Shown one piece after another: positions 1 through 10,015 of a stretch of 64,000 nucleotides of DNA (position 1 is its first letter; each line of letters begins with the position of its first letter). The stretch covers positions 186,001 through 250,000 of the forward strand of contig CAVWDE010000004.1 of assembly GCA_963753685.1 (NCBI GenBank). The letters are read 5' to 3'. This stretch comes from DATAOG01 sp963753685. GTDB taxonomy: Bacteria; Pseudomonadota; Alphaproteobacteria; Geminicoccales; Geminicoccaceae. The notes beneath the pieces were generated by a model, which made no database searches, was not told where the DNA came from, and worked only from the letters and a program-made list of their open reading frames with translations. The position numbers and the translations under genes are program-made.

Positions 1-1
1 G

Positions 2-3000
2 GTCGCCTTCGATGCCTCCCGCTCGAGCGATCCGGACGGCGACCCGCTGAGCTATCAATGGCAGTTCGGCGACGGCGCGACCGGCAGCGGTCGGGCGCTG
101 GTCCACCAGTATCCGGGGCCCGGCACCTACCACGGGGCGTTGCGCCTGCTCGATGGCTCGGGTCAGGTCGGCGCCGGCACGGTGCGGCCGCTGGAGGTGT
201 TCGTCAAGCGGCCGCCGACCGCGGTCACCGGTCCCGACCTGGTCGTGGCGCCGGGCGAGCCGGTCGCCTTCGACGGCGCCGGCTCACGAGCCGGCGAGCA
301 GCCGATTTCGCGCTATCTCTGGGACTTTTACGACGGCAGCGGCGGCGAGGGCCAGAGCGTCAGCCACAGCTTCGCCAAGCCCGGCCGCTACATCGTCACG
401 CTCCGGGTCGAGGACACCAGCAGCCCGCCCTGCAACTTCACGACCGCCCAACAGATCGTGCAGGTCAACGCCCGCCCGGTCGCGGTCGCGGGCGAGGACC
501 AGCGGCCGTCGGTCGGCCAGACCGTGACCCTCGACGGCCAGCGCAGCTACGACGTCGACGGCAAGATCACGGCCTTCGAGTGGGATCTCGGCGACGGCAC
601 CAGCGCGACCACGGCTAAGGTCGATCATGCCTACGCCGCGCCCGGCACCTACACCGCCACGCTCACCGTCCAGGACGATGCCGGGGTCGCCAACAGCCGC
701 AGCTCGGATTCCGCCCAGATCGTGGTCAACGCACCGCCGGTCGCCGAGGCCGGGCCCGATCGCCACGTCGCGATCGGCGAGGTGATCACCTTCGATGCCG
801 GCGCGTCGCACGATCCCGACGGCAACCTGATCGCCTACGCCTGGGACTTCGGCGACGGCGCCCGCGGCGACGGCAAGACGGTGCAGTACGCCTATCACCA
901 CTCGGGCGTCTACCGGGTCGGGCTCATGGTGCGCGACAATTCCGCGACCGACACCAACACCGCGAGCGACAGCCTGACGGTGGTGGTCAACGAGCCGCCG
1001 GTCGCCGACGCCGGTCCCGATCAGACGGTGAGCTCGAGCGAGGTCCACTTCGACGGCAGCGGCTCGCACGACCCCGACGGCAAGATCGCCGCCTACGCCT
1101 GGGACTTCGGCGATGGCGGCAGCGGCAGCGGGGCAACGCCCTTGCACGTCTACAAGAGCCCCGGCACCTACCGGGTGAAGCTCACCGTGACCGACAATTC
1201 CGGCACGCTGCGGAGCACCGCCAGCGACGCCATGCAGGTCGTGGTCAATGCCCCGCCGATCGCGGATGCCGGGCCGGATCTGGTCGGCGCGCCTGGCCAG
1301 GTGCTGAACTTCGTCGCCGCCGGCTCGCTCGACCCGGACGGCGACGTCGCCAAATATGTGTGGTCGTTCAAGGACGGTGCCGGGGCCGACGGCGCGCGGG
1401 TCAGCCACAAGTTCGACCGGCCGGGCGTCTACCATGTGCGCCTCAGCGTCCAGGACAACACCGACCAGGCCAAGGCGGTCGACTACGACGAGGCCAAGGT
1501 CGTGATCAACGCGGCGCCGGTCGCCCGGGCGGGCCCCGACCGACGGGCGGCGCCCGGCGACGCCGTCACGTTCGATGCCGGCAACTCGTTCGATCCCGAC
1601 GGCGGCAAGCTCACCTATCGCTGGGACTTCAGCGACCAGGCCGACCCGACCTTCGGCCAGCAGGTGGTCCGGGCCTACAAGGTACCCGGCGTCTACACCG
1701 CCCAGCTGACCGTGACCGACGACAGCGGTGCCATCAACGCGGTCGACCGCGATCAGGTCGAGATCCGGATCAACCACCAGCCGGTCGCCTCGGCCGGCCC
1801 CGACATCACGACCTGGCACAACACGATCTCTTTTGACGGCTCGGGGTCCGCCGATGCCGACGGCGACGCTTTGACCTACCGCTGGGATTTCGGCGACGGC
1901 ACGCCGGCCGGCGAAGGTGCGCTGGTCAGCCACACCTATGCCGAGGGCGGCAGCTACCCAGTCACGCTCACCGTCAACGACGGCACCGGTCTCTGGAACG
2001 CGAGCGCGAGCGCGGTCATCACGGTCGCCATCAACCGGCCGCCGGTCGCGGTCGCCGGCGCCAACAAGGAGGTCTGCGCCGGCGACATCGTGCTGTTCGA
2101 CGGCAGCGCCTCGAAAGATCCGGATGGCGGTCTGCTGCGCTATCACTGGGACTTCGGTGACGGCACCAAGGCCGACATCGTCAACCCGACCCGGACCTTC
2201 ACCAAGGGTGCAATCTACCCCGTGACCCTGAGCGTGCAGGACGAGTCCGGCTTCCCGAACGACCACGACACCTCCCGGATCGTGGTCAAGGTCCACGAAT
2301 CACCGATCGCCCGCGCCGGCACCGACCAGGAGGTCTGCGCCGGCACCGAGGTCCATTTCGACGGCTCCGCCTCGCACGATCCCAACGGCGTGATCAACCG
2401 CTACAGCTGGGACTTCGGCGACACCACGGCCGGCGGGGGCGACAAGCCGGTGCACGTCTACAGCCGGCCGGGCGACTATCGGGTGCTGCTGAGCATCGAG
2501 GGCAACAAGGCCGGGCAGTGCGACAACACCAATATCGACGAGATGCAGGTGAAAGTGGTCGAGGCACCGGTCGCCGACATCGCTGGCCCGAGCGCGGTCC
2601 CGGTCGGGGCGGTCGCGCGCTTCGACGCCAGCCAGTCGTCCGGCGCCACCGGCCAGATCCAGAACTGGAGCTGGGACTTCGGCGATGGCGCCACGGCCGA
2701 GGGGCCGGCGGTCGAGCACGCCTATCAGAAGGCCGGCGCCTATTTCGTCCGGCTCGCGATCGGGACCGATGCCAAGGCGAGCCAGTGCAACGCCAGCACG
2801 GTCCGGCACGCCGTGGTCGCCAACGCGCCGCCGGTCGCCAACGCCGGCGGCGACCGCCTGGTCGGGGTCAACGAGGAGGTGCTGTTCGACGGCTCCGGCT
2901 CGAGCGACCCCGACGGCACGATCACCTCCTGGTCCTGGGACTTCGGCGACGGCACCCAGGCGTCCGGCGTCAACGTCCGCCACCGCTACCGCGCGAGCGG

Positions 3001-3940
3001 CCAGTTCCCGGTCACGCTGACCGTGACCGACGACACCCAGCTGCCGAACAACACCGCGACCGCCACGATCATGGCCACGGTCAACGCCCCGCCCGAGCCG
3101 GTGATCGCCGGCCCGAGCGCCGCCTGCCCGGGCGAGCCCGTGGCCTTCAACGGCCACTCGTCCAAGGATGCCGACGGCGAGATCGCGCGCTTCCTCTGGC
3201 GCTTCGGTGACGGCGCCAGCGCCGAGGGCGCCGAGGTGACGCACAGCTACGCGGCACCCGGCCACTATCCGCTGGCGCTGCTCGCCGACGACGGTCGTGG
3301 TCTCAACAACAGCCAGCAGCAGACGATCCTGGATCTGCACGTCAACCGGCCGCCGCGGCCGATGGCCGGGCCCGACCGGCTGGTCTGCCCGGGTGAGGCG
3401 GTGGCCTTCGACGGCAGCAGCTCGGTCGACTGGGACGGCAAGCTGGTCGGCTATCACTGGGACTTCGGCGACGGCGGCACGGCCGAGGGTGCCAAGGTGA
3501 CCCACAGCTACGAGCAGCCCGGCGCGTACCACGCCCGGTTGACGGTCACCGACAACTCCGGCTCCAGTTGCGCCAGTGCCACCGATCTCGCCGAGGTCCA
3601 GGTCGACGCGCCGCCGGTCGCGGTCGCCGGTCCGGATCGCCAGGGCCTGGTCGGCGGCGCCTACGATCAGGTGCTGTTCGACGCTTCGGGCTCGAGCGAT
3701 GCCGACGACCAGCCACTGAGCTACGTCTGGGATCTCGGCGACGGCGTCACCCGGACCGGCGAGAAGGTGCTGCACGCCTACAGCAAGCCCGGCGAGTACA
3801 AGGTCCGGCTCGGGGTCTCCGACGGCACCGGGCTCGCCTGCGGCCAGTCGTTTGCCGAGATCAAGGTCGACGCCCAGAGCCGCGATCAGACGGAGGAGAG
3901 CAGTACCCAGAAGACCACGGCGAAGCAGGCGCAGAAGTAG
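2..3940 (+). CDS. Multi-PKD-domain repeat protein (5' partial)
   Basis: The reading frame is open from base 2, so the gene starts upstream of the window. The visible protein is a string of about 15 PKD-type beta-sandwich repeats of 85-90 residues (14 complete, the first cut). Each opens with an APPVA.AGPD-like segment, carries a DFDGSGS..DPDG-like stretch, then the WDFGDG signature, and closes with a YxVxLTVTD strand. Repeats 6, 7 and 10 have altered signatures (SFKDG, DFSDQ, DFGDT). The tail (last 25 residues) is hydrophilic and rich in Gln, Thr and Lys, with no sorting motif or membrane segment. PKD repeats usually make extended extracellular adhesive or spacer structures; the true N-terminus is needed to name a function. 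The cyclase gene begins 25 bp downstream on the same strand, suggesting co-transcription. Confidence 0.85.
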   Translation, partial: VAFDASRSSDPDGDPLSYQWQFGDGATGSGRALVHQYPGPGTYHGALRLLDGSGQVGAGTVRPLEVFVKRPPTAVTGPDLVVAPGEPVAFDGAGSRAGEQPISRYLWDFYDGSGGEGQSVSHSFAKPGRYIVTLRVEDTSSPPCNFTTAQQIVQVNARPVAVAGEDQRPSVGQTVTLDGQRSYDVDGKITAFEWDLGDGTSATTAKVDHAYAAPGTYTATLTVQDDAGVANSRSSDSAQIVVNAPPVAEAGPDRHVAIGEVITFDAGASHDPDGNLIAYAWDFGDGARGDGKTVQYAYHHSGVYRVGLMVRDNSATDTNTASDSLTVVVNEPPVADAGPDQTVSSSEVHFDGSGSHDPDGKIAAYAWDFGDGGSGSGATPLHVYKSPGTYRVKLTVTDNSGTLRSTASDAMQVVVNAPPIADAGPDLVGAPGQVLNFVAAGSLDPDGDVAKYVWSFKDGAGADGARVSHKFDRPGVYHVRLSVQDNTDQAKAVDYDEAKVVINAAPVARAGPDRRAAPGDAVTFDAGNSFDPDGGKLTYRWDFSDQADPTFGQQVVRAYKVPGVYTAQLTVTDDSGAINAVDRDQVEIRINHQPVASAGPDITTWHNTISFDGSGSADADGDALTYRWDFGDGTPAGEGALVSHTYAEGGSYPVTLTVNDGTGLWNASASAVITVAINRPPVAVAGANKEVCAGDIVLFDGSASKDPDGGLLRYHWDFGDGTKADIVNPTRTFTKGAIYPVTLSVQDESGFPNDHDTSRIVVKVHESPIARAGTDQEVCAGTEVHFDGSASHDPNGVINRYSWDFGDTTAGGGDKPVHVYSRPGDYRVLLSIEGNKAGQCDNTNIDEMQVKVVEAPVADIAGPSAVPVGAVARFDASQSSGATGQIQNWSWDFGDGATAEGPAVEHAYQKAGAYFVRLAIGTDAKASQCNASTVRHAVVANAPPVANAGGDRLVGVNEEVLFDGSGSSDPDGTITSWSWDFGDGTQASGVNVRHRYRASGQFPVTLTVTDDTQLPNNTATATIMATVNAPPEPVIAGPSAACPGEPVAFNGHSSKDADGEIARFLWRFGDGASAEGAEVTHSYAAPGHYPLALLADDGRGLNNSQQQTILDLHVNRPPRPMAGPDRLVCPGEAVAFDGSSSVDWDGKLVGYHWDFGDGGTAEGAKVTHSYEQPGAYHARLTVTDNSGSSCASATDLAEVQVDAPPVAVAGPDRQGLVGGAYDQVLFDASGSSDADDQPLSYVWDLGDGVTRTGEKVLHAYSKPGEYKVRLGVSDGTGLACGQSFAEIKVDAQSRDQTEESSTQKTTAKQAQK

Positions 3941-3965
3941 GGGCGGAGACCCGGGTAGCGGCGGC

Positions 3966-5720
3966 ATGCGGCTCAACCTTCGCACCAAGCTCCTGCTGTT
4001 CGCGATCGTGATCGCGATCGTGCCGCTGCTGGTTGCCGGCCGGACCATGATCCGGATCGCTCAGGACGAGCTCAAGAGCTCGGCCAACGACCAGCTGATC
4101 AACACCGCCCAGCAGCTGGGCGCCGAGATCGACGACCTGTACGAGCGGACCTGGCTCGCGCCCTTGGTCCTGATCCGCAACGCGGTCGACGACGAGCGCC
4201 TGGGCGTGCAGGAGAAGATCGCGCTGCTGACGCTCGGGATCGCCGACATCCCGGACATCGTGGCCCTGCAGCTCACGGTCGAGGGTGCGGCCTTGCCGCT
4301 GGTCGTGTCCAAGGATGACTTCTCGGCCCACCTCAAGGCCGCCGGGCTCGACCCGCTCGAGGTCCTGCGCGTCCCGGCCAGCCTGATCGGGGCGCTGCGC
4401 GAGAGCGACGACGGCACGGTGCGCGAGGTCCGGCACATCGCCCAGACCGACGATTGGCTCGCGACCGTGGTGCTGCCGTTGAAGACCGACTTCGGCGGCG
4501 GCCGGGCGTCGCTCTCGGCGCGCATCGACCTCGAGCGGCTGCGCCAGTTCATCCAGAACCACCCGTTCAACCGGACCGGCTTCGTGACCATCGTCGACGC
4601 CGAGGGGCACAAGGTGTTCGACCCGCAACGGACCGACCTCACGAGCTACGATATCGTGGCGGAAGCGACCCGGATGCTGGCCGCGGGCACCCCGATCATC
4701 AGCGTCGAGCCCTACAAGCGGCCGGACGGCGAGGTCATGCTCGGGGCGTTCGTGTTCCCGCGGCCGTTCCACTGGGCGATCCTGGTCGAGAAACGCCAGC
4801 GCGACGCCTATCTCGCGGTCGAGAAGATGCTCAAGAGTCTGGGCTTCTGGTCGCTGATCGGCCTCGCCGTGGCAGGGTTGGGCGCGATTCTGCTGGCGCT
4901 GCGGATCAGCCGCCCGATCCTCAAGATCGAGCGGGTCGCCGCCGAGGTCGCCCGCGGCAACTTCGAGGCCCGGGTGCAGGGCGTGCGCACGCGCGACGAG
5001 GTCGGCGATCTCGCCCAGCGCATGAACGAGATGGTGGTCGGCCTGAACGAGCGCTTCCACCTCGCCAAGTTCGTCTCCGGCGGCACCATGGCCGCGATCA
5101 AGATCGCCGATCACCAGGGCGTCCGCCTGGGCGGCGAGAAGCGCCTCGCGACCATGCTGTTCTGCGACATCCGGGGCTACACCTCATTCGCCGAACGCCA
5201 CGACCCCGAGACCGTGGTCGAGGTCCTCAACCTCTACTTCCAGCACCAGGCCGACTTCGTCACTCAGCACCAGGGCGACGTCGACAAGTTCGTGGGCGAC
5301 CAGCTGGTCGCGGTCTTCCAGGGTCAGGACATGGTGCGCAATGCGGTCGGCTGCGCGCTCGAGATCCAGGCCAAGACCGACCAGCTGGGGCGCGAGCACC
5401 CGGACTGGGACCTCGACGTCGGCATCGGCATCAACACCGGCGAGGTGATCGTCGGCGCCATGGGCAGCAAGGACCGGATGGACTACACGGTGCTCGGCGA
5501 CCACGTGAACCTCGCCGCCCGCCTGTGCTCCCACGCCGCGCCGGGGCAGACGCTGGTGGCCGCGAGTGCCTATGAGGCGATCGCCGACTGCCCCGAGTTC
5601 ATGACCGAGCCGCTGACCCCGATCATGGTCAAGGGCAAGCGCGAGCCCGTGCCGGTCTACCAGGTCCGTCCGGCGCCAGCGGTCCTGCCGGAGCCCCGCT
5701 TGCAGACCGGGACCGGCTGA
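3966..5720 (+). CDS. Membrane-bound class III adenylate/guanylate cyclase (dCache-HAMP-cyclase)
   Basis: About 584 residues. The ATG at 3966 puts a membrane segment at residues 9-26 right at the N-terminus. A periplasmic dCache-like sensor region spans about 30-290, a second membrane helix lies at about 293-312, a HAMP linker follows at 313-370, and the catalytic domain runs 390-575. Both metal-binding aspartates are visible (FCDIRGYTSF near 401 and KFVGDQL near 445), with a GINTGEVIVG strand and a DYTVLGDHVNLAARL helix. The family converts a nucleoside triphosphate to the cyclic monophosphate; ATP is more usual in proteobacteria, but specificity is not settled here. The gene directly follows the PKD-repeat protein, so the external domain might sense a ligand connected with that surface protein. 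This link is inferred from position only. Confidence 0.9.
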   Translation: MRLNLRTKLLLFAIVIAIVPLLVAGRTMIRIAQDELKSSANDQLINTAQQLGAEIDDLYERTWLAPLVLIRNAVDDERLGVQEKIALLTLGIADIPDIVALQLTVEGAALPLVVSKDDFSAHLKAAGLDPLEVLRVPASLIGALRESDDGTVREVRHIAQTDDWLATVVLPLKTDFGGGRASLSARIDLERLRQFIQNHPFNRTGFVTIVDAEGHKVFDPQRTDLTSYDIVAEATRMLAAGTPIISVEPYKRPDGEVMLGAFVFPRPFHWAILVEKRQRDAYLAVEKMLKSLGFWSLIGLAVAGLGAILLALRISRPILKIERVAAEVARGNFEARVQGVRTRDEVGDLAQRMNEMVVGLNERFHLAKFVSGGTMAAIKIADHQGVRLGGEKRLATMLFCDIRGYTSFAERHDPETVVEVLNLYFQHQADFVTQHQGDVDKFVGDQLVAVFQGQDMVRNAVGCALEIQAKTDQLGREHPDWDLDVGIGINTGEVIVGAMGSKDRMDYTVLGDHVNLAARLCSHAAPGQTLVAASAYEAIADCPEFMTEPLTPIMVKGKREPVPVYQVRPAPAVLPEPRLQTGTG

Positions 5721-5821
5721 CCCGCACCCGCCGCCCCCCGATGGCCGGCCGGCGACAAGCCCCTCGTCAACAGGCCGCCAAAGGTTTACCAGGAAACACG
5801 ATCGTCAGCAGGGGGGCAGTC

Positions 5822-7054
5822 ATGAAAATCATCCGACAAATCTGTCTCGCGACGGCAGTGATCGCGCTCGGCGCGACCCAGGCGGGCGCGCAGGAGATGA
5901 AGGCCGAGGTGATCCACTGGTGGACCTCGGGCGGCGAGTCGGCGGCGGTCAAGGTGTTCGCCGACAAGTTCTCCGAGGCCGGCGGCACCTGGGTCGACAC
6001 CGCGATCGCCGGCGGCGAGAACGCGCGCACCGCCGGCATCAACCGGATCGTCGGCGGCAACCCGCCGACCGCGATGCAGTTCAACACCGGCAAGCAGTTC
6101 GACGAGCTGGTCGCGGGCGGCCTGTTGCGCGACCTCGACGATCTCGCGGCGCAAGAGCATTGGCAAAAGGTGCTGCCCGAGGCGATCCTCAAGGCGATCA
6201 CCCATGACGGCAAGGTCTACGCGGTGCCGGTCAACATCCACGGCCAGAACTGGCTCTGGTACAACACCAAGATCTTCAAGGACGCCGGCCTCGAGCCGCC
6301 CAAGACCTTCGCCGATCTGATCGCCGCCGGGCCCAAGCTCAAGGCCGCCGGCGTGATCCCGCTGGCCCAGGGCGGCCAACCCTGGCAGGAGCGACTTTTG
6401 TTCAACGCGGTCCTTTTGGAAGACGCCGGGGTCGACGTCTATCGCAAGGTGCTGACCGGCGAGGATCCCGAGGCGGTCAAGAGCGACGGCTTCCGCAAGG
6501 CGGCCGAGACGTTCGGCCAGCTGCGTGGCCTCGTCGACGAGGGCAGCCCGGGCCGCAACTGGAACGATGCGACCAACCTCGTGATCACCGGCAAGGCCGC
6601 GGTCCAGATGATGGGCGACTGGGCCAAGGGCGAGTTCATCGCCGCGGGGCAGACCCCGGGCAAGGAGTACGGCTGCACGGTGCTCCCCGGCGGCTACGTC
6701 ATGGGCGGCGACATCTTTGTGTTCCCCAAAATTGACGATGAGGCGCAGAAGGCCGCCCAGGACAAGCTCGCGGAAGTGATGTTCGCGCCCGCGACCCAGA
6801 TCGCGTTCAACATGAAGAAGGGCTCGGTGCCGGTCCGCCTCGACGTCGACGTCTCGGGGATGGACGTCTGCGCCCAGAAGGGCATGGCCGAGCTCAAGGA
6901 TCCGGCGCTGCAGATCCCGAGCGACAACTTCCTCTCGACGCCGGATCTGGTGGGCGCGGTGCAGGATGCGATCACCCAGTACTGGCACAATCCGTCGATG
7001 AAGGTCGACACCTTCGTCGACAGCTACGCCTCCGCGGTCGAGACCGCCGGCTGA
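5822..7054 (+). CDS. Sugar ABC transporter substrate-binding protein (glucose/mannose type)
   Basis: A family 1 extracellular solute-binding protein of 410 residues. The chosen ATG at 5822 is preceded by a purine-rich ribosome site (AGGGGGG) and gives a clean Sec signal peptide ending ATQAGAQ. The mature protein starts near EVIHWWTSGGESAAVKV, which resembles glucose/mannose-binding GtsA-like proteins. Later come typical NIHGQNWLWYNTKIF and TGKAAVQMMGDWAKGEF segments that line the sugar site and hinge. It delivers a monosaccharide-like substrate in the periplasm to the permeases encoded just downstream. It is the first gene of a six-gene operon. An upstream in-frame start at 5741 would bury the signal peptide and was rejected. 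Confidence 0.9.
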   Translation: MKIIRQICLATAVIALGATQAGAQEMKAEVIHWWTSGGESAAVKVFADKFSEAGGTWVDTAIAGGENARTAGINRIVGGNPPTAMQFNTGKQFDELVAGGLLRDLDDLAAQEHWQKVLPEAILKAITHDGKVYAVPVNIHGQNWLWYNTKIFKDAGLEPPKTFADLIAAGPKLKAAGVIPLAQGGQPWQERLLFNAVLLEDAGVDVYRKVLTGEDPEAVKSDGFRKAAETFGQLRGLVDEGSPGRNWNDATNLVITGKAAVQMMGDWAKGEFIAAGQTPGKEYGCTVLPGGYVMGGDIFVFPKIDDEAQKAAQDKLAEVMFAPATQIAFNMKKGSVPVRLDVDVSGMDVCAQKGMAELKDPALQIPSDNFLSTPDLVGAVQDAITQYWHNPSMKVDTFVDSYASAVETAG

Positions 7055-7107
7055 CAGCGGCCGGCCGGCGGGCGGCGTCCCGCGGGCCTGCTTCCCGGGG
7101 TCGGCCC

Positions 7108-8025
7108 ATGGCGATCGCCATCCAGCTGCCGTTACGCCGCCGGCGCGCGCGCGCCGGGCGCTGGCCGGCCAGGCTGGCGCTGCTGCCGGCGGCGCTGGTG
7201 GTGATCGTGGTCTATCTCGGCTGCATGCTCTGGACGGTCCGGCTCTCGTTCAGCAGCTCCAAGCTGCTGCCGACCTTCGACTTCGTGGGCTTCGACCAGT
7301 ACCAGCGCCTGCTGACCAACACGCGCTTTTTGATCTCGGCCGAGAACGTGGTCGTGTTCGGCGTGCTGTTCCTCGCGGGCTGCCTCGTGCTCGGCTTTTT
7401 GCTCGCCGTGTTCATCGACCAGCGGGTCCGCGCCGAGGGCCTGTTTCGCACCGTCTTCCTCTATCCGCACGCCATGTCGTTCATCGTCACCGGCCTGGTC
7501 TGGCAGTGGTTCCTCAATCCGACGCTCGGCTTGCAGAAGCTCGTCCAGGACGCCGGCTTTCCGGGTTTCACCTTCGACTGGCTGGTCAACCGCGAGATGG
7601 TCGTCTACACGCTGGTGATCGCCGCGATCTGGCAGTCCTCGGGGCTGGTGATGGCGATCCTCCTGGCCGGCCTGCGCGGCGTCGACCAGGACATCTGGAA
7701 GGCGACCCGGGTCGACGGCATCCCGACCTGGCGGGTCTACCTCTCGATCGTGCTGCCGCTGCTCCGGCCCATGCTGATCACCGCGACCGTCCTGCTCGCG
7801 ATCGCGGTCGTCAAGGTCTATGACCTCGTGGTCGCGATGACCGGCGGCGGCCCGGGCATCGCATCCGAGATGCCGGCCAAGTTCGTCATGGACCACCTGT
7901 TCCAGCGCGGCAACGTCGGGCTCGCGACCGCCTGCGCCACGGTCATGCTGGTGACCGTGATCGCGGTGCTCGCCCCCTGGCTCTACGCCCAGTACGGGCC
8001 CGCCGGCCGGCGGCGGCCGGCATGA
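7108..8025 (+). CDS. Sugar ABC transporter permease (MalF-like)
   Basis: A 305-residue integral membrane protein with six predicted hydrophobic segments. It carries the EAA loop region typical of carbohydrate permeases (VDQDIWKATRVDGIPTWRVYLSIVLP, about residues 191-216), which contacts the ATPase. It forms the channel with the next permease and imports the sugar bound by the upstream solute-binding protein. Its stop overlaps the next gene's start by four bases (ATGA), implying translational coupling. The arginine-rich cytoplasmic N-terminus (residues 8-20) is usual for this subunit. Confidence 0.92.
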   Translation: MAIAIQLPLRRRRARAGRWPARLALLPAALVVIVVYLGCMLWTVRLSFSSSKLLPTFDFVGFDQYQRLLTNTRFLISAENVVVFGVLFLAGCLVLGFLLAVFIDQRVRAEGLFRTVFLYPHAMSFIVTGLVWQWFLNPTLGLQKLVQDAGFPGFTFDWLVNREMVVYTLVIAAIWQSSGLVMAILLAGLRGVDQDIWKATRVDGIPTWRVYLSIVLPLLRPMLITATVLLAIAVVKVYDLVVAMTGGGPGIASEMPAKFVMDHLFQRGNVGLATACATVMLVTVIAVLAPWLYAQYGPAGRRRPA

Positions 8026-8906
8026 GCTCTGCCCGGCCCGCGGGCCGCCGGCCGCGGCACCTCACCTGGGGGCGCATCGGCGTCTACGCCTTCCTGGTCG
8101 TCTCGGCGCTGTTCTTCCTGCTGCCGCTCTGGATCATGCTGCTGACGTCCGTGAAGACCATGGACGAGATCCGGCTTGGCAACATCCTCGCCTGGCCGGC
8201 CCACTTCACGCTGCAACCCTGGCTCGCGGCCTGGGCCGAGGCCTGCACCGGGCTGCAGTGCGACGGCATCAGCGTCGGCTTCTGGAATTCTGTCCGGATC
8301 CTGATCCCATCGGTGATCCTCTCGATCCTGGCCGGCGCGCTCAACGGCTATGCGCTCGCCTTTTGGCGGGTGCGCGGCGCCGACCTCCTGTTCGCGATCC
8401 TCCTGGTCGGCGCCTTCATCCCCTACCAGGTTTTTCTCTATCCTTTGGTGCGTCTGTTCTCGGTGCTCGGCGTCTACAACTCGCTGGCCGGGATCGTGAT
8501 CGTCCACATCGTGTTCGGCCTGCCGATCATGACGCTCCTGTTCCGCAACTACTATTCCTCGCTGCCGCAGGAGCTGTTCAACGCCGCCCGGATCGACGGC
8601 GGCGGCTTCATCGCGATCTTCCTGCGCGTCATGCTGCCGATGTCGACGCCTATTCTGATCGTCGCCACGATCCTGCAGGTGACCGGCATCTGGAACGACT
8701 TCATCCTGGGCCTGACCTTCGCCGGCCGCGCCAATCTGCCGATGACCGTGCAGCTCAACAACATCGTCAACTCGACCCAGGGCGAGCGCGCCTACAACGT
8801 CGACATGGCGGCAACCGTGCTCACCGGGCTCGTGCCGCTGGTGGTCTATTTCGTGTCCGGGCGCTGGTTCGTGCGCGGCATCGCCGCCGGCGCGATCAAG
8901 GGCTGA
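8022..8906 (+). CDS. Sugar ABC transporter permease (MalG-like)
   Basis: This 294-residue protein has about six membrane helices and the MalG-type EAA loop (LPQELFNAARIDGGGFIAIF, about residues 184-203). The C-terminus ends with VSGRWFVRGIAAGAIKG, the conserved tail of this subunit, which inserts toward the ATPase dimer. It pairs with the preceding permease; the four-base overlap fits equal production of both. The ATPase gene starts 5 bp after the stop. Confidence 0.92.
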   Translation: MSSARPAGRRPRHLTWGRIGVYAFLVVSALFFLLPLWIMLLTSVKTMDEIRLGNILAWPAHFTLQPWLAAWAEACTGLQCDGISVGFWNSVRILIPSVILSILAGALNGYALAFWRVRGADLLFAILLVGAFIPYQVFLYPLVRLFSVLGVYNSLAGIVIVHIVFGLPIMTLLFRNYYSSLPQELFNAARIDGGGFIAIFLRVMLPMSTPILIVATILQVTGIWNDFILGLTFAGRANLPMTVQLNNIVNSTQGERAYNVDMAATVLTGLVPLVVYFVSGRWFVRGIAAGAIKG

Positions 8907-8911
8907 GGCTC

Positions 8912-9997
8912 ATGGCGCGGGTCTCGGTGCGCGAGGTCAGCATCGCCTTCGGCCCGATCCGCGTCTTCGACCGCCTCAGCCTGGAGGTCGAGCCCGGCGA
9001 GTTTCTGGTCCTGCTCGGGCCGTCCGGCTGCGGCAAGTCGACCCTGCTGAACGCGATCGCGGGCCTGCTCGAGGTCGATCGCGGCGAAATCTGGATCGGC
9101 GAGCGCAACGTCACCTGGGAGGAGCCCAAGGATCGCGGCATCGCCATGGTGTTCCAGTCCTACGCCCTCTATCCACGCATGAACGTGCGCCAGAACCTGT
9201 CCTTCGGGCTGAAGATGGCGAAGACCCCCAAGCCCGAGATCGAGCGCCGGGTCGGCGAGGCCGCGGCGATGCTGCAGATCGAGCCCTTGCTCGAGCGCCG
9301 GCCCGAGCAGCTCTCGGGCGGCCAGCGGCAGCGGGTCGCGATCGGCCGCGCTCTGGTCCGGGATGCGGCGGTCTTCCTGTTCGACGAGCCGCTCTCTAAC
9401 CTCGACGCCCAGCTGCGCAACGAGCTCCGGGTCGAGATCAAGCGCCTGCACCAGCGGCTCGGCTCGACCACCATGATCTACGTCACCCACGACCAGATCG
9501 AGGCCTTGACCCTTGCCGATCGGATCGCGGTCATGCAGAAGCTCGAGATCCAGCAGCTCGGCAGCCCGGCCGAGATCTACAACCGGCCGGCCAACCGGTT
9601 CGTCGCGGGCTTCGTCGGCTCGCCCCGGATGAACTTCATCGAGGGCAGGCTCGAGCCCGCGGGCGGCGGCTTTGCCTTCGTCATCGGCGACCGCCGGCTG
9701 GCGCTCGACGGCTACGACTTCAAGGGCCGGCCGGAGACCGGGGCGCCGGTCACCCTCGGGGTCCGGCCCGAGCACCTGGTCCCCGAGGGCGACGGGCCCT
9801 GCCGCCTGGACGGGCTCGCCGTCGAGCTGGTCGAGCCGATGGGCGCCGACAGCCTGGTCTGGTGCGGCGACGGCCGGCTGTCGCTCGGCGTGCGCATGCC
9901 CGGCGAGCGACCGGTGGCGCTCGGCACAGCCCTCCAGCTCGGCCTGTCGCCGCAGCAGCTGTCGCTGTTCGCGGACCAGACCGGCGCCCGCCTCTGA
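8912..9997 (+). CDS. Sugar ABC transporter ATP-binding protein (MalK/UgpC family)
   Basis: 361 residues from the ATG at 8912. The long in-frame extension upstream overlaps the permease gene and was rejected. Walker A is GPSGCGKST, the signature is LSGGQRQRVAIGRALV, Walker B is VFLFDEPLSNLDA, and the H-loop is YVTHDQIEA. A C-terminal MalK-type OB/TOBE regulatory region follows from about residue 235, with VGSPRMNFIEG and GVRPEHL motifs. It hydrolyses ATP to power sugar import through the two permeases just upstream. MalK-family ATPases can also take regulatory inputs through the C-terminal domain, but no such partner is identified here. Confidence 0.93.
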   Translation: MARVSVREVSIAFGPIRVFDRLSLEVEPGEFLVLLGPSGCGKSTLLNAIAGLLEVDRGEIWIGERNVTWEEPKDRGIAMVFQSYALYPRMNVRQNLSFGLKMAKTPKPEIERRVGEAAAMLQIEPLLERRPEQLSGGQRQRVAIGRALVRDAAVFLFDEPLSNLDAQLRNELRVEIKRLHQRLGSTTMIYVTHDQIEALTLADRIAVMQKLEIQQLGSPAEIYNRPANRFVAGFVGSPRMNFIEGRLEPAGGGFAFVIGDRRLALDGYDFKGRPETGAPVTLGVRPEHLVPEGDGPCRLDGLAVELVEPMGADSLVWCGDGRLSLGVRMPGERPVALGTALQLGLSPQQLSLFADQTGARL

Positions 9998-10015
9998 TCT
10001 TCAAGGGAAAAACGG

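Noticed and set aside
284..2296. 670-codon minus-strand frame across the PKD gene, and a similar one at 2300-4048
   Set aside because: Antisense shadows of a high-GC3 repeat gene; composition is Asp/Val/Arg-biased and the opposite strand has unmistakable PKD signatures.
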